A DNA stretch of 64,000 nt from Rhodopseudomonas infernalis (GCF_022271405.1 NZ_JAJNAL010000008.1:92721-156720); one strand, 5' to 3'; positions 1 to 7,910 are shown, counted from the stretch's first letter. Notes: generated by a model from the letters alone, not told the origin. Numbers and translations are program-made.

Positions 1-245
1 GGCAGCAGGCCGGTGAGGCGGCTCCCAGCATCAAACGCAGTCAGGGCGCGCGTCACGCTGCGGGCGCGGGCATCGCCGTTCGCGGCCAGCGTCCACTCCG
101 GCAGATAGTAGCCGTTCGGCTCGATGACGCGCCCGGCCAGATCGCGCCAGGCCTGCTCATCGAGCGCGGCGAGCGACGGCAAGGCGCGGGGCGCCGCGTC
201 CTGCGACGCGTTGCGAGCGGCCGGCGTTGCTTGCGAGATGTCCAC
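1..245 (-). CDS. GNAT/CelD-like acetyltransferase, N-terminal part
   Basis: This reading frame runs off the left edge, so only the first 81 or so residues are visible. The segment WRDLAGRVIEPNGYYLPEW followed by a RLTGLLP stretch resembles the start of the CelD/BcsL-type GNAT proteins (cellulose or exopolysaccharide-linked acetyltransferases), which typically have W..L...AxEPNxFYxP near the N-terminus. I place the start at a GTG at 245, with a GGAGG about 17 bases upstream, which is longer spacing than usual. The family call is from pattern memory on a short fragment and could be wrong. Confidence 0.4.
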   Translation of the reverse strand, partial: MDISQATPAARNASQDAAPRALPSLAALDEQAWRDLAGRVIEPNGYYLPEWTLAANGDARARSVTRALTAFDAGSRLTGLL

Positions 246-486
246 TACGGGTGCGTCCTGAATCCTCCGGGGCCGCGCCTTGCAGCACGGCCGTGCGTGC
301 CGGAAGCTAGCGGAGCGGGTGTTCGATTCCGTAAGCTGAGGCGCGGATTTGCCGGGTAGTGTTAATCGAGCCTTACCCGGCTCGTTGAATGGCCATCCTC
401 GCTGGCGCGGCGTCGGATTGCCGCGGGGGTGAACCGCAGTGCCGTGCGGGCCGACCAACGACGGGGATTGATCTGGAGGACTATTG

Positions 487-1950
487 ATGCGCGCGATTTG
501 GACGGCGGCGATGGCTGCTGTGCTGGTGCTGGGAGCGAAGGCCGCATGGGCTGAGAGCCGCGTTGCGCTGGTGGTGGGGCAGTCTGCCTATCGGGCGGTC
601 CCGGCGCTGCCGAACCCGGCCAATGACGCCAAGGCGGTCGAGAAGCTGCTCGGCGAGGCCGGCTTCGAGGTCACCGCCGCCAACGACCTGACCCAGACCG
701 AGCTGCGCCAGATGGTCGGCGACTTCGCCGCCAAGATCGCCGCCAAGGGGCCCGACACCGTGGCGCTGATGTTCTATGCCGGCCACGGCATCCAGGTCGA
801 CGGCGAGAACTATCTGATCCCTGTCGACATCGATCCGAAGCGCGAGACCGACATCCCGCTGCAGGCAGTGCGGCTCGACGACGTGCTCAATACGCTGACT
901 TCGGTGCCGACGCGCAGCCGCATCATCATGCTGGATGCCTGCCGTAACAACCCATTCCCCGAGATCCGCAAGACGACCGGGCAGGGGCTGGCGCTGGTCG
1001 ATACCAAGACCGGTTCGCCCGGCACCTTCGTTTCGTTCTCGACCTCGCCGGGCGCCGAAGCCGAAGACGGCGGCGGCGCCAACAGCCCTTATACGACGGC
1101 GCTGCTGGAGGCCGGCCGCAAGAGCGGGCTGCAGATCGAGGACACGTTCAAGCGCGTCCGGCTGGCGGTCAACAAGGCCACCGAGGGCCGACAGACGCCG
1201 TGGGACTCATCGTCGCTGATCGATGACTTCCGGTTCTTCGGCGCGAGCGAGGCCGCGGCGCAGCCGGAGAAGAAGCGCACGGTGGAGGAATGGCGGAGCC
1301 TGCTCAAAGGCAAGAAGGTCGAAGAGGCGAACGAACTGATCGTCTCCGACGGCTCGGTCGACGCCTATGAGGCTTTTGTGTCGCTGTTCGCCGAGCCGCC
1401 GCTCGGCACCCAGGCGAAGCGCTGGCTCGATCGCCATCGCAGGATGCAGGCCTGGAACAAAGCGGTGCTCGCCAACACCGCATCGGCCTACAAGACGTTT
1501 CTCGATCAGTATCCCGAGAGCGATCTGACCGTCACCGCCAGGAAGCTGGAGCTGCGGCTGCGCAACAAGCCGGAAGTCGCGGTGGCTGTTCCGGTCGCCA
1601 CGTCGCTTGGTCCCACGCCTGTCGCCGCGCTGACGCCGGCATCCGGCGCGACCTGCCCATGCGGCGCGCCGCCGGCAATCGAGAAGAAGGCCGATAAGAA
1701 AACCGAGAAGTCCAAACCGAAGCGCGCCGAGCGCGATGAGCCAAAGCGGACAGCGTCAAAGCCGCCGCGCGGCCGTGTGTACTACGAGGATGATGTCGAC
1801 GATGTCGTTGTCGTGCGTCGTCCGCCACCGGACTATTACGACGTGCCGCGGGGCCCCGGGATTTCGATCGGCGGCGGCTTCCGTGGCGGCAGTATCGGCC
1901 CGCGTGGGCCGACCGGCGGCAATATCGGCGGAGGGGGCGGACGCTACTGA
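487..1950 (+). CDS. Exported caspase-family (peptidase C14) protein
   Basis: The product has 487 residues with an N-terminal signal peptide ending near AWAES, so it is exported. Residues 24-230 form a caspase-like domain: the catalytic His is in FYAGHG (H100) and the catalytic Cys in LDACRNNP (C152), the classic dyad of bacterial metacaspase-like proteins. The middle part (about 260-350) may be a small helical region, and the tail is Lys/Arg-rich then Gly-rich (GISIGGGFRGG), suggesting wall or matrix contact. ATG 487 is preferred over TTG 484 because GGAGGA lies 6 bases upstream. Substrate and role are unknown. The gene appears to be transcribed alone. Confidence 0.85.
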   Translation: MRAIWTAAMAAVLVLGAKAAWAESRVALVVGQSAYRAVPALPNPANDAKAVEKLLGEAGFEVTAANDLTQTELRQMVGDFAAKIAAKGPDTVALMFYAGHGIQVDGENYLIPVDIDPKRETDIPLQAVRLDDVLNTLTSVPTRSRIIMLDACRNNPFPEIRKTTGQGLALVDTKTGSPGTFVSFSTSPGAEAEDGGGANSPYTTALLEAGRKSGLQIEDTFKRVRLAVNKATEGRQTPWDSSSLIDDFRFFGASEAAAQPEKKRTVEEWRSLLKGKKVEEANELIVSDGSVDAYEAFVSLFAEPPLGTQAKRWLDRHRRMQAWNKAVLANTASAYKTFLDQYPESDLTVTARKLELRLRNKPEVAVAVPVATSLGPTPVAALTPASGATCPCGAPPAIEKKADKKTEKSKPKRAERDEPKRTASKPPRGRVYYEDDVDDVVVVRRPPPDYYDVPRGPGISIGGGFRGGSIGPRGPTGGNIGGGGGRY

Positions 1951-1984
1951 TCGACGCCGGTCGCCGATGTGAGCCGGCGATCGG

Positions 1985-2224
1985 CTACTCGAAGGCGACA
2001 CCAACGCGCTGGGCGCTGCTCCAGACCGGGCGGCAGCGATGCATCACCTTGTCGCTTTCGATTACCAGCATGAAGTGCTCGGGCAGGCCCACAGGGCCCT
2101 CGAGGTCAATCCGCGCGCCGCTGGCCGACAGGTTGCGAACCGTGCATTCGAAGCCAGCGCTGTTGAACGCGACTGTGCCGCGCTTGTAGACTCGCTGGCG
2201 GGGGACGCTTCGTCTCTCGGTCAT
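1985..2224 (-). CDS. PilZ domain protein
   Basis: A 79-residue protein that is essentially one PilZ domain. The c-di-GMP-binding signature is visible as an RQRVYKRG segment (the RxxxR element) followed by NLSASGARI, which matches the D/NxSxxG element. Single-domain PilZ proteins act as c-di-GMP receptors or as non-binding adaptors controlling motility, polysaccharide export or stress responses in the cytoplasm. It is convergent with the caspase-like gene, 34 bases away. Many paralogs of this size exist in Bradyrhizobium-type genomes, so the specific output cannot be named. Confidence 0.85.
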   Translation of the reverse strand: MTERRSVPRQRVYKRGTVAFNSAGFECTVRNLSASGARIDLEGPVGLPEHFMLVIESDKVMHRCRPVWSSAQRVGVAFE

Positions 2225-2439
2225 CGTCTCGGGTCCGCTCTATTGCGATGCTGGACCTTCGCATAGGAAAATTACGGAGACTTTGATGCGATTGCGCTGC
2301 AAACGCGTGTGCTGTTTAGGATTCGTTTACCAGAGCGTCGCCCGTCTCCCCTCCCTGTTCCCCATTCCTCTCAGGCGCGCCGGCTGCGCACGCCGCAGGA
2401 TTCTGTTCGGTTGAGTTCCGTAGGGCCGAAGGAGCAACC

Positions 2440-2641
2440 ATGAGGACCGTGTACGCGGCAGCTTGCGCCGCTGGATTGATGACCTCGCCGAGTGCAGCGC
2501 AGGCCGACGCTCGAAGGCGAGTCGGACGGGGAGATCATCGACACCGAGGCGTTCGTGGAAACGCCAGGCAGGTCGGCGCTTGTCGCGGCCAACCTCACCG
2601 CCAGCATCGTCATCGCGGCCGCTAAGGTGCTCGGCCGGTAA
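2440..2641 (+). pseudogene. Small exported protein gene with apparent frameshift
   Basis: ATG 2440 has a good ribosome site (GAAGGAG) and begins a signal-peptide-like stretch (MRTVYAAACAAGLMTSPSAA). Around 2505-2512 the coding signal moves to the next frame: from 2510 to the stop at 2641 codons have almost only G or C in third position and encode LEGESDGEIIDTEAFVETP then a hydrophobic AALVAANLTASIV-like end. The original frame instead gives an Arg/His-rich 61-residue product. One base too many (or two too few) near 2505 explains this. A sequencing error, a true pseudogene or recoding are all possible. Confidence 0.45.
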
Positions 2642-2645
2642 GCCG

Positions 2646-3110
2646 TCACAGCATCGCAAACGCGCTCGACACCATGGCGACGGGATTGCCTCCACCGGCT
2701 CCGTACAACGTGACGCGGCCGAAGCTCATGGTACGGCCGAGCCGCACCACGCGGGCTTCGGCGAGAACGTCGGACGAACTGACCGCTTTGAGGAAATGGG
2801 TGGTCTGATCGACAGTGGTCATCGGTCTGAAGCCGCGGTTGGCGGCGCTGATCGCGAACACCATTGCGGTGTCGGCGAGTGCCATCAGCGCCTGACCGCA
2901 GACGATGCCGCCGCTGCGGCAGATCCGCTCCGAGAACGCCATCCGCAGCGTCGCTCCGGGCTGCCAATCCGCGGCGGCGCCCTGCGGCGGATTGGTTTCG
3001 ATCGTTTCGACCGAGAGCCTGAGGTCGAGCACCCAGGGCGCGAACATTTCATCCAGCATCCGACGCGCGTCCTCGAGCCCGAATTCCGCCGCCTGAGCGC
3101 TATCAGCCAT
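2646..3110 (-). CDS. PaaI-type hotdog thioesterase
   Basis: 154 residues with a single hotdog fold typical of PaaI/YdiI acyl-CoA thioesterases. The stretch GGIVCGQALMALADTAM is the central helix with the catalytic Asp, preceded by a SERICRSGG segment, and TTVDQTTHFLKAV is the paired strand. The family hydrolyses acyl-CoA or aromatic acyl-CoA esters in the cytoplasm, but the substrate cannot be told here. I start at the ATG at 3110 because GGGAG lies about 8 bases upstream; a longer in-frame extension upstream lacks such a site. A second, unrelated member of this family occurs at 50936-51454. Confidence 0.8.
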   Translation of the reverse strand: MADSAQAAEFGLEDARRMLDEMFAPWVLDLRLSVETIETNPPQGAAADWQPGATLRMAFSERICRSGGIVCGQALMALADTAMVFAISAANRGFRPMTTVDQTTHFLKAVSSSDVLAEARVVRLGRTMSFGRVTLYGAGGGNPVAMVSSAFAML

Positions 3111-3259
3111 AACGTTTCTCCCTTGATGCATGTCGATACGTGACCGTCGCCTCCATCCGTGCGGAGGGCATGCCATTTGGTTGTATCGGACCCGATTCTG
3201 CACGGCTTGAAAACGCCACGGTCGTTCCCTTAAGGTCCGGCCGTTCAGTAGGGTGGCGT

Positions 3260-3391
3260 ATGGTAAAGCGTTCGGTGCTGGTGCTCGGCGTGGTTGTTGC
3301 GGCAATTTTTCTCAACGGCTGCACGCGTTGTGGTCCAATCTGGGACGATTGGATACCGTCGCCAAAATCCTGCAGATCCGATCGCCTGTAA
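3260..3391 (+). CDS. Very small lipoprotein-like protein
   Basis: A 43-residue protein with a basic start, a hydrophobic stretch VLVLGVVVAAIF and a lipobox-like LNGC, followed by CGPIWDDWIPSPKSC. The CGPIWDDW...PKSC pattern recurs in tiny proteins of the Bradyrhizobium group as I remember it, which supports a real gene. It would be an envelope lipoprotein or a membrane-anchored peptide. The ribosome site is weak (GTAGGGTGGC). It sits 36 bases ahead of another small exported protein, so the two may be co-transcribed. Function unknown. Confidence 0.5.
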   Translation: MVKRSVLVLGVVVAAIFLNGCTRCGPIWDDWIPSPKSCRSDRL

Positions 3392-3427
3392 TGCAGTCGC
3401 GGCCGCTGGGCCGCGTAGGAGTGTCCA

Positions 3428-3709
3428 ATGAAGTTGTTGCGCGGCGCTGCGGTGAGCATCCTGTTGGTCGGCCCGGCCTATGCTCAAATGCCGAACGTGA
3501 ACCTGATGCCCGAGGTTCAGCATAAGTCACCTGAGGAGAAGGCTCAGGACGCGATCAGAGACAAGGCTTATCGTGAATCGCTGCGCAAGATCCCCGATGC
3601 CAAGGCGCCGAACGATCCGTGGGGCGACGTGCGTAGCAACGAGACCACACCTTCCAAGCCGAAGACCGCGACTACGAAGTCGAAAAAGTCCGGGCCGGCA
3701 ACAAACTAA
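3428..3709 (+). CDS. Small exported protein of unknown function
   Basis: A 93-residue protein with a clear signal peptide (MKLLRGAAVSILLVGPAYA, cleavage before QMPN). The mature part is polar and charged, with KSPEEKAQDAIRDKAYRESL followed by PDAKAPNDPWGDVR and a Lys/Thr-rich tail. The start has GGAG about 6-9 bases upstream. The PNDPWGDVR motif is common in short periplasmic proteins of this family of bacteria; no function is known to me. It probably shares a transcript with the lipoprotein-like gene just upstream. Confidence 0.7.
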   Translation: MKLLRGAAVSILLVGPAYAQMPNVNLMPEVQHKSPEEKAQDAIRDKAYRESLRKIPDAKAPNDPWGDVRSNETTPSKPKTATTKSKKSGPATN

Positions 3710-3865
3710 TTTCCGCAGATAAGTGCGACCACGCCGAGATCTCGTGTTCAAAACGGCACAGATTTTTCTATAGAATTGATGTTGATGGTCCGCTGCGGCG
3801 ACTGTTCGCCGCGCGGCTGCTCGCGTTCGACGGCAGACGGCGTTGAAGCGATTGCAGGATCACAC

Positions 3866-4552
3866 GTGAATTCTTTCGAGGCGGCATTCGACCCGATGGC
3901 GTTCCTAGGCAGTGCGGGGCCGGGCCGGACAATCCAGCAATTCCGTAAAAATCAACACATCTTCGCCCAAGGCGACAGGGCCGACAGCGTGTTGTACTTG
4001 CAGCACGGGCGCATCAAGCTCGTGGTGATGTCGGAGCAGGGCAAGGAAGGCGTCGTCGCCGTTCTCGAAGCCGGCCAGTTCTTTGGCGAGAGCGCGCTGA
4101 TCGGGCGCCGCCGAGTCTCCACTGCGGTGGCGCTCGAAGACTGCACCGTCACCACGCTGACCGGCTCGACGCTGATCGCGACGCTGCAGCGTGAATCGGG
4201 CATGTGCGAGTACTTCATGACGCACCTGCTGAAGCGTAATTGCCGGGTCGAGGAAGATCTGATCGATCAGTTGTTCAATTCGAGCGAGAAACGACTGGCG
4301 CGGCTGTTACTTCTGCTCGCCGACCTCGGCGAAAACGACACCGTCAAATCGCTCCCGGTCGATATCAGCCAGGAGACGCTGGCGGAGATGATCGGCACGA
4401 CGCGGTCGCGCGTCAGCCACTTCATGAACAAGTTCCGCAAGCTCGGCTTCATCAACTATAATGGCCACATCGAGGTCTATCCGGCGCTGCGGAGCACCGT
4501 GCTGCCCGACAGGGCGCGGCAGCCGGACCTCGACGTTCGTCGCTCTGAATAG
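3866..4552 (+). CDS. Crp/Fnr-family transcription regulator
   Basis: 228 residues. Residues about 15-130 are a cyclic-nucleotide-binding-like domain (FRKNQHIFAQGDRADSVLYL, then GQFFGESALIGRRRVSTAV), and the C-terminal part holds a Crp-type winged helix (SQETLAEMIGTTRSRVSHFM, recognition helix TTRSRVSHFMNKF). There is no N-terminal cysteine cluster, so it is not an oxygen-sensing Fnr. I prefer GTG 3866, with AGGAT upstream, over an in-frame codon at 3776 because the family begins here. The ligand is not identifiable. It belongs to the widespread rhizobial Crp/Fnr subgroup whose targets are mostly unknown. Confidence 0.85.
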   Translation: MNSFEAAFDPMAFLGSAGPGRTIQQFRKNQHIFAQGDRADSVLYLQHGRIKLVVMSEQGKEGVVAVLEAGQFFGESALIGRRRVSTAVALEDCTVTTLTGSTLIATLQRESGMCEYFMTHLLKRNCRVEEDLIDQLFNSSEKRLARLLLLLADLGENDTVKSLPVDISQETLAEMIGTTRSRVSHFMNKFRKLGFINYNGHIEVYPALRSTVLPDRARQPDLDVRRSE

Positions 4553-4644
4553 CGGTTCGATCCGCTCGGCGATTTGGTCAGGGTGAGTATCGATGCGGTC
4601 GCAGCACAAGCGCCCGTGACCGGCGCCGCAGGGCGTCCTCCGCG

Positions 4645-4818
4645 TCAGCTCTTGTCGCCGAGCAGTTTGCCGTCGGTGCGGTTGACGAAGTGCACCTGGG
4701 TGCAGGCCGGACAGCGGATCAGCTCGAATGTCGTCGCCGTCGGCGGCGTGATATCCTCAGCGACCCAGGCCTGAACCTTCATGGCAGTCCGCGGGCATTT
4801 GTAGATCACATGGGGCAT
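4645..4818 (-). CDS. 57-residue zinc-ribbon-like protein
   Basis: A short reading frame starting MPHVIYKCPRTAMKVQAW and containing IRCPACTQVHFVNR before ending KLLGDKS. The Cys pattern (C8, then C37 and C40) and the TFELIRCPACTQVHF layout match a set of very short proteins found across the Bradyrhizobium group; I infer a degenerate zinc ribbon. The start ATG at 4818 is followed by strong third-position GC. A perfect FNR/FixK-type palindrome is centred 68 bases upstream of the start, so expression under low oxygen is plausible. Function unknown. Confidence 0.65.
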   Translation of the reverse strand: MPHVIYKCPRTAMKVQAWVAEDITPPTATTFELIRCPACTQVHFVNRTDGKLLGDKS

Positions 4819-4879
4819 CGGAGAGGCCGGAGCTCCCGGGAAGTTTACGGGACGATTGCCGGCCCGAACCCTCGGCCCT

Positions 4880-4893
4880 TTGATCTAGATCAA
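4880..4893. promoter_or_regulatory. FNR/FixK-type box
   Basis: TTGATCTAGATCAA is a perfect 14-base palindrome matching the TTGA-N6-TCAA consensus of FNR/FixK regulators. The only start codon nearby in a sensible position is the minus-strand 57-residue gene (start 4818). Placing a transcription start about 41 bases from the box centre leaves a leader of roughly 27 bases. On the plus strand a TATAAT-like hexamer follows at 4900-4905, but no convincing plus-strand gene does. Confidence 0.7.
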
Positions 4894-5024
4894 AAGTAGT
4901 ATAATTATACCTAAGAATGCATGCAGAATCTATCGACTTCGATGGCCTGCACCTCAGTCGGGGAACTGGATGCAGGTCGCCATCGGTCGGGGGACTCAGT
5001 ACTGTCGCCGCGAGGCACGCTTCC

Positions 5025-5384
5025 TTATTGGCGCGCGCAGCTCAGTACGATGCTTGCTGCGGTCGGGCCGCAGCGCGCCGTCAGCACGCCGCGCTCGACC
5101 GCAATGGTGTCGCTGAACCGGGCCGAGGCGCTGCCGATGCACAGCGCCGACACCAGTGTCTCGCCGCTGTCGCAGGTCGTTGGGCAGCCATCGGACGAGC
5201 ACGTCGTCGAGGTCACGGTGCGGAAATTGCTCGACGAAGCGCCGTCCTTGCCGGGAGGACCGGCCGGGCCAGCCGGGCCAGCGGGACCTTGCTCGCCTTG
5301 GGGGCCGGGCGTGCCCTGACCGAGGTCGCAGCCGGCCAGCGCCAGTGCTGCCGTTACCATCAAGATCGAACTGCCGAGACGCAT
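5025..5384 (-). CDS. Collagen-like lipoprotein
   Basis: 119 residues. A lipoprotein signal (SSILMVTAALALAGC) is followed directly by a short Gly-X-Y stretch (GTPGPQGEQGPAGPAGPAG, then PPGKDG), i.e. a minimal collagen-like segment of about eight triplets. The C-terminal 70 residues are Cys-rich (TTCSSDGCPTTCDSGETL...CIGSASA...CGPTAASIVLSC) and probably form a disulfide-stabilised head. ATG 5384 has a good GGGAG site. Similar lipoproteins occur in Bradyrhizobium-type genomes. It should trimerise on the membrane surface; partner and role are unknown. Confidence 0.75.
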   Translation of the reverse strand: MRLGSSILMVTAALALAGCDLGQGTPGPQGEQGPAGPAGPAGPPGKDGASSSNFRTVTSTTCSSDGCPTTCDSGETLVSALCIGSASARFSDTIAVERGVLTARCGPTAASIVLSCARQ

Positions 5385-5880
5385 TCCACACTCCCTGTGA
5401 GCTTGGGCCCGTCCGCGGACCCGTTGCGCTGGCCGCAAAGCTGCATCGGGGATGCTGTCGGGAGGCGTCATCGGCCTTTCCAAGGAAGCATCCCGCCGGC
5501 GGTGCAGACCACGGCTTCGCCAAGTTTACGCCGATTGCTGTCCGCCGAAATTGCGATGGCGCAAGCCCGCTGGCGCATCGTCGGGGCTGCCGCTCGCCGT
5601 CGATTGCTGGGGCGGAGACACCCTGGAATGAAGGAGCCCCGAACGAGGCCATGTTCGGGGCTCCCGTCAGCGTCGGAACTCCCCACCTCTAGAAAGCTCG
5701 GCAATGACGGCGGGCAGGCTATCCGGCCAGCTCGGGCTCGCATTGCGTGAAATCAAAAACTGATTTCCGCCGCTCTGACGCGATCTGTCTTCCCGGTACT
5801 ACCCGCGGTACTCAAGCCACGGCGTGTTTGCCACGACTGCGAACTCAGGCGCGCCCGCGAGCCCGATCATCGCCCCGGGC
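5385..5880. other. Intergenic stretch without a supported gene
   Basis: About 500 bases. I see the ribosome site of the collagen-like gene at the left, a strong 12-bp hairpin at 5633-5664, and otherwise only frames with poor codon structure. Several overlapping antisense frames exist but have stop-free length only because of GC content. Confidence 0.5.
5633..5664. terminator. 12-bp hairpin, possible terminator
   Basis: GGAGCCCCGAAC and GTTCGGGGCTCC pair perfectly around an 8-base loop. No long T-run follows on either strand, so it may be a weak or factor-assisted terminator, or simply a structured repeat. Confidence 0.4.
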
Positions 5881-6144
5881 TTAGCGCACGCTGCGCATCT
5901 GCCGATCGCGATCGTTCAGGCTGGCCATCAGTTGCAGCAGCACGCGTCGCCGCTCTTCGTCTTGGGTTTCCGACAGCAGCCGTCGATACAGCTTGAGGTT
6001 CTCTTCGCGAACAAACTTCTCCAAGGAAGTGCCTGTTCGTTCCGGGATTGTTGGCCGGCCAAAGCCGACCCGCGCGATACGACTGCCTGTCCGAATGGTG
6101 GAAAAATACAGCGATTGCGGCCCTCTGTCGACTGCCGGCCGCAT
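5881..6144 (-). CDS. Small charged protein of unknown function
   Basis: The C-terminal part reads EKFVREENLKLYRRLLSETQ then DEERRRVLLQLMASLNDRD, a helical, strongly charged segment typical of 60-90 residue proteins in this group that I know only as hypothetical. The start is uncertain: ATG 6144 gives 87 residues but has no clear ribosome site, and the first 30 residues look less convincing than the rest. It lies 71 bases downstream of the response-regulator gene on the same strand and may be co-transcribed with it. Confidence 0.55.
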   Translation of the reverse strand: MRPAVDRGPQSLYFSTIRTGSRIARVGFGRPTIPERTGTSLEKFVREENLKLYRRLLSETQDEERRRVLLQLMASLNDRDRQMRSVR

Positions 6145-6215
6145 CGCTGGATCAAGGGAAAGTACGGATGCTGTCAGGAAAACTCCTTGCAGCTTCAACG
6201 ACCCATGTTCACCGG

Positions 6216-6614
6216 TCACGCCCCTGGCGGGAGACTTGCCGTCGGATTGTTCAAAAGCTGCGCGACTGCGGAGACGACCTGAGATGGTGCGAACGGCTTG
6301 GTGATCAGGAGGCTGTTTGGGACGCCGCGGGATGCCCACTCGGCGGCGCTGTCGCCGGTCATGTAGATCACTGGCAAGCTGGGATCGGTTTCTCGCGCCA
6401 GGCGCCCCACATCCCAGCCGTCCATGCGATCGCGGCCGAGATTGACGTCTGTGATTACCGCGCGGAAACGGTCCGGCTGCGCCAGCAGTTTCTCTGCGTC
6501 CTCGCCGGAAGCCACGGCCTCGACCTGAAACCCGCCTTCCTCGAGAGCTTCCTGCACAAGGCTCTGGATCATCGGTTCGTCTTCGACGACCAGCACCACG
6601 ATCGAATTTTCCAA
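6216..6614 (-). CDS. Single-domain response regulator (CheY-like)
   Basis: 132 residues if the TTG at 6614 is the start (AGGGG lies a few bases upstream). The whole protein is a receiver domain: acidic pocket VVEDEP (D12 region), phosphoacceptor in ITDVNLG (D56), conserved Thr in YMTGDS (T86) and Lys in LITKPF (K106). There is no output domain, so it acts by protein contact, as in the FixJ-like and phosphorelay shuttles of Rhizobiales. No histidine kinase is adjacent. A longer frame to 6734 exists but its first 40 residues do not look like family sequence. Confidence 0.8.
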   Translation of the reverse strand: MENSIVVLVVEDEPMIQSLVQEALEEGGFQVEAVASGEDAEKLLAQPDRFRAVITDVNLGRDRMDGWDVGRLARETDPSLPVIYMTGDSAAEWASRGVPNSLLITKPFAPSQVVSAVAQLLNNPTASLPPGA

Positions 6615-6780
6615 GACGAACCCCTGCCACAGGCATCGACTTCCAAGATCGACAAGTCCCGGATGATCTGGAAGTTCCGTTCCGCCTGGAACGAACACGC
6701 GAGATGCGTCCATGGGCGGATGGCATGGACACATCGGAGCGCGCTAAAGCTGCAGTCGAGTAACGCGCGGGAGTTGATCT

Positions 6781-6963
6781 ATGACTTGGTACGTGGACGC
6801 CATTCTGGTCGGGATCATCCTGCCCTGGATCATCGTGACCTATCGGCTGATCGCCGCGTTCCGCGTCGGCGCCGTCCCCGGGCTGATCGCCTGGGCGAAA
6901 TGGGCGGTGCCCTGCGTGCCTGCGATGCTGCTGGTGATGTGGGGGCTGCAGAGCCTGCGCTGA
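6781..6963 (+). CDS. Small two-helix membrane protein
   Basis: A 60-residue protein with two hydrophobic segments, DAILVGIILPWIIVTYRLIA and WAVPCVPAMLLVMWGL, separated by a short loop. The start ATG has GGGAG about 10 bases upstream. It is divergent from the response-regulator gene. Family unknown. Confidence 0.6.
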   Translation: MTWYVDAILVGIILPWIIVTYRLIAAFRVGAVPGLIAWAKWAVPCVPAMLLVMWGLQSLR

Positions 6964-6993
6964 GGCGAAGCTCGGCGTGACACGATCGCCCAA

Positions 6994-7275
6994 TCAGCCC
7001 GAGAAGCCGCCGTCGCCACGATTGATCGACAGCATCATGCCGTTCTTGATCCGGCGGACCTCGGTGAACGCCCGCTGCACGCCCGGATCCGCCGAGTCGG
7101 TGGAAAAGGTGATCAGCTTGGTGCAGTTCGGACACTGCACCTGGAACCCCTCGCGAACGTTCTTGACCTTCTCGCGGAACGGAACTCTGCATTTGCTGCA
7201 GAGAACTTTGACCTTGTCCGGCGGCTGAGGTGGGGCGAGCTGCATGCGCATGCTGCAGTTCTGCGCGGTAAGCAT
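6994..7275 (-). CDS. Zinc-ribbon protein (MJ0042-type)
   Basis: 93 residues. VLCSKCRVPFREKVKNVREG and FQVQCPNCTKLITF provide two CxxC pairs about 20 residues apart, as in the small zinc-ribbon domains that start many alphaproteobacterial proteins. The C-terminal half (DPGVQRAFTEVRRIKNGMML) is a short helix and tail. The exact start is unclear: ATG 7275 or the internal ATG at 7251 are both possible and neither has a strong ribosome site. Role unknown, probably nucleic-acid or protein binding. Confidence 0.65.
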   Translation of the reverse strand: MLTAQNCSMRMQLAPPQPPDKVKVLCSKCRVPFREKVKNVREGFQVQCPNCTKLITFSTDSADPGVQRAFTEVRRIKNGMMLSINRGDGGFSG

Positions 7276-7463
7276 TGATGAACCATGAAGGCCAACTCGG
7301 ATTTGCTCGACCTGGCTTCACGCGCCCGCTCGTCGTCACGGCGAGCTTTGCGACGGTCGTCAGCGTTCAAGGAGCGTCGCGGTTGGTCTGCGCCCGTTTC
7401 GATTCGAATCGCGCGTAGCTGTCAGTGGTCCAGGCGCCGGCCCGGTGTTGATTCCGACTGTCT

Positions 7464-7730
7464 TCAGTCGGTGCCGAAGGCGATCGGCATCTGCGACAGT
7501 CGCCAGTGCGTCGGCCGGCGCGGTACGGCTTCGTGGGTATGGCAGTGGACCCATCCGCCGATCACGCGTCGGCATGGCTCCAGATTCCACTCGACCCGGC
7601 CATCGACGATCACGGCCAGTTCCAGACCAACGTCGTAGCTCTCGGTCCCAATCGGTTGCCACATACGACTAAAGGTGCATCGTGCCGGCAGCGCGGCATT
7701 GTCGCCGATCAAATCGCGAAGCCTATGCAC
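7464..7730 (-). CDS. WQPIxTxxxD-type small protein
   Basis: From residue 23 the sequence MWQPIGTESYDVGLELAVIV, then EPCRRVIGGW and a final RPTHWRLSQ, follows the layout WxPIxTAPxDRxLELAVIxx...PCRRxxxGW...RPTHWREW of a common short Rhizobiales family with no assigned function. Starting at GTG 7730 gives 88 residues; the shorter ATG at 7664 gives 66 and fits the family better, but neither has a clear ribosome site. The last residues differ from the usual ending (THWREW), so the copy may be slightly degenerate. Confidence 0.5.
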   Translation of the reverse strand: MHRLRDLIGDNAALPARCTFSRMWQPIGTESYDVGLELAVIVDGRVEWNLEPCRRVIGGWVHCHTHEAVPRRPTHWRLSQMPIAFGTD

Positions 7731-7810
7731 CGGTTTTCAACAGCGTTTATCCCTCGGAAGCGTTGACTTCGGCTGTGGGGAAGACGAGCGGGCTGGCCCA
7801 CCGGCGATCG

Positions 7811-7818
7811 CACCAAGA
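7811..7818. repeat. 8-bp target duplication, left copy
   Basis: CACCAAGA immediately precedes the left inverted repeat and is repeated exactly at 12083-12090. Confidence 0.9.
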
Positions 7819-7839
7819 GGTAGTGTCTCATTTTGAAAA
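7819..7839 (+). repeat. Left terminal inverted repeat
   Basis: GGTAGTGTCTCA, then T, then TTTGAAAA. The right end read inward from 12082 is identical except C instead of T at position 13 (20 of 21 bases match). Confidence 0.92.
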
Positions 7840-7910
7840 TATTCCCACTTGACGGCCGGTTTCGCTGGTCCTGCCACCGTGGTATGCTTAGCGGAAAGCA
7901 GGAGGCGTAG

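Noticed and set aside
310..340. tRNA T-arm-like GTGTTCGATTCC
   Set aside because: No D-arm, anticodon arm or acceptor pairing can be built around it.
4917..5750. Plus-strand frame downstream of the FNR box with a TATAAT-like hexamer
   Set aside because: Arg/Ala-rich shadow of the collagen-like gene; no ribosome site and poor codon structure. The box therefore more likely serves the minus-strand 57-residue gene.
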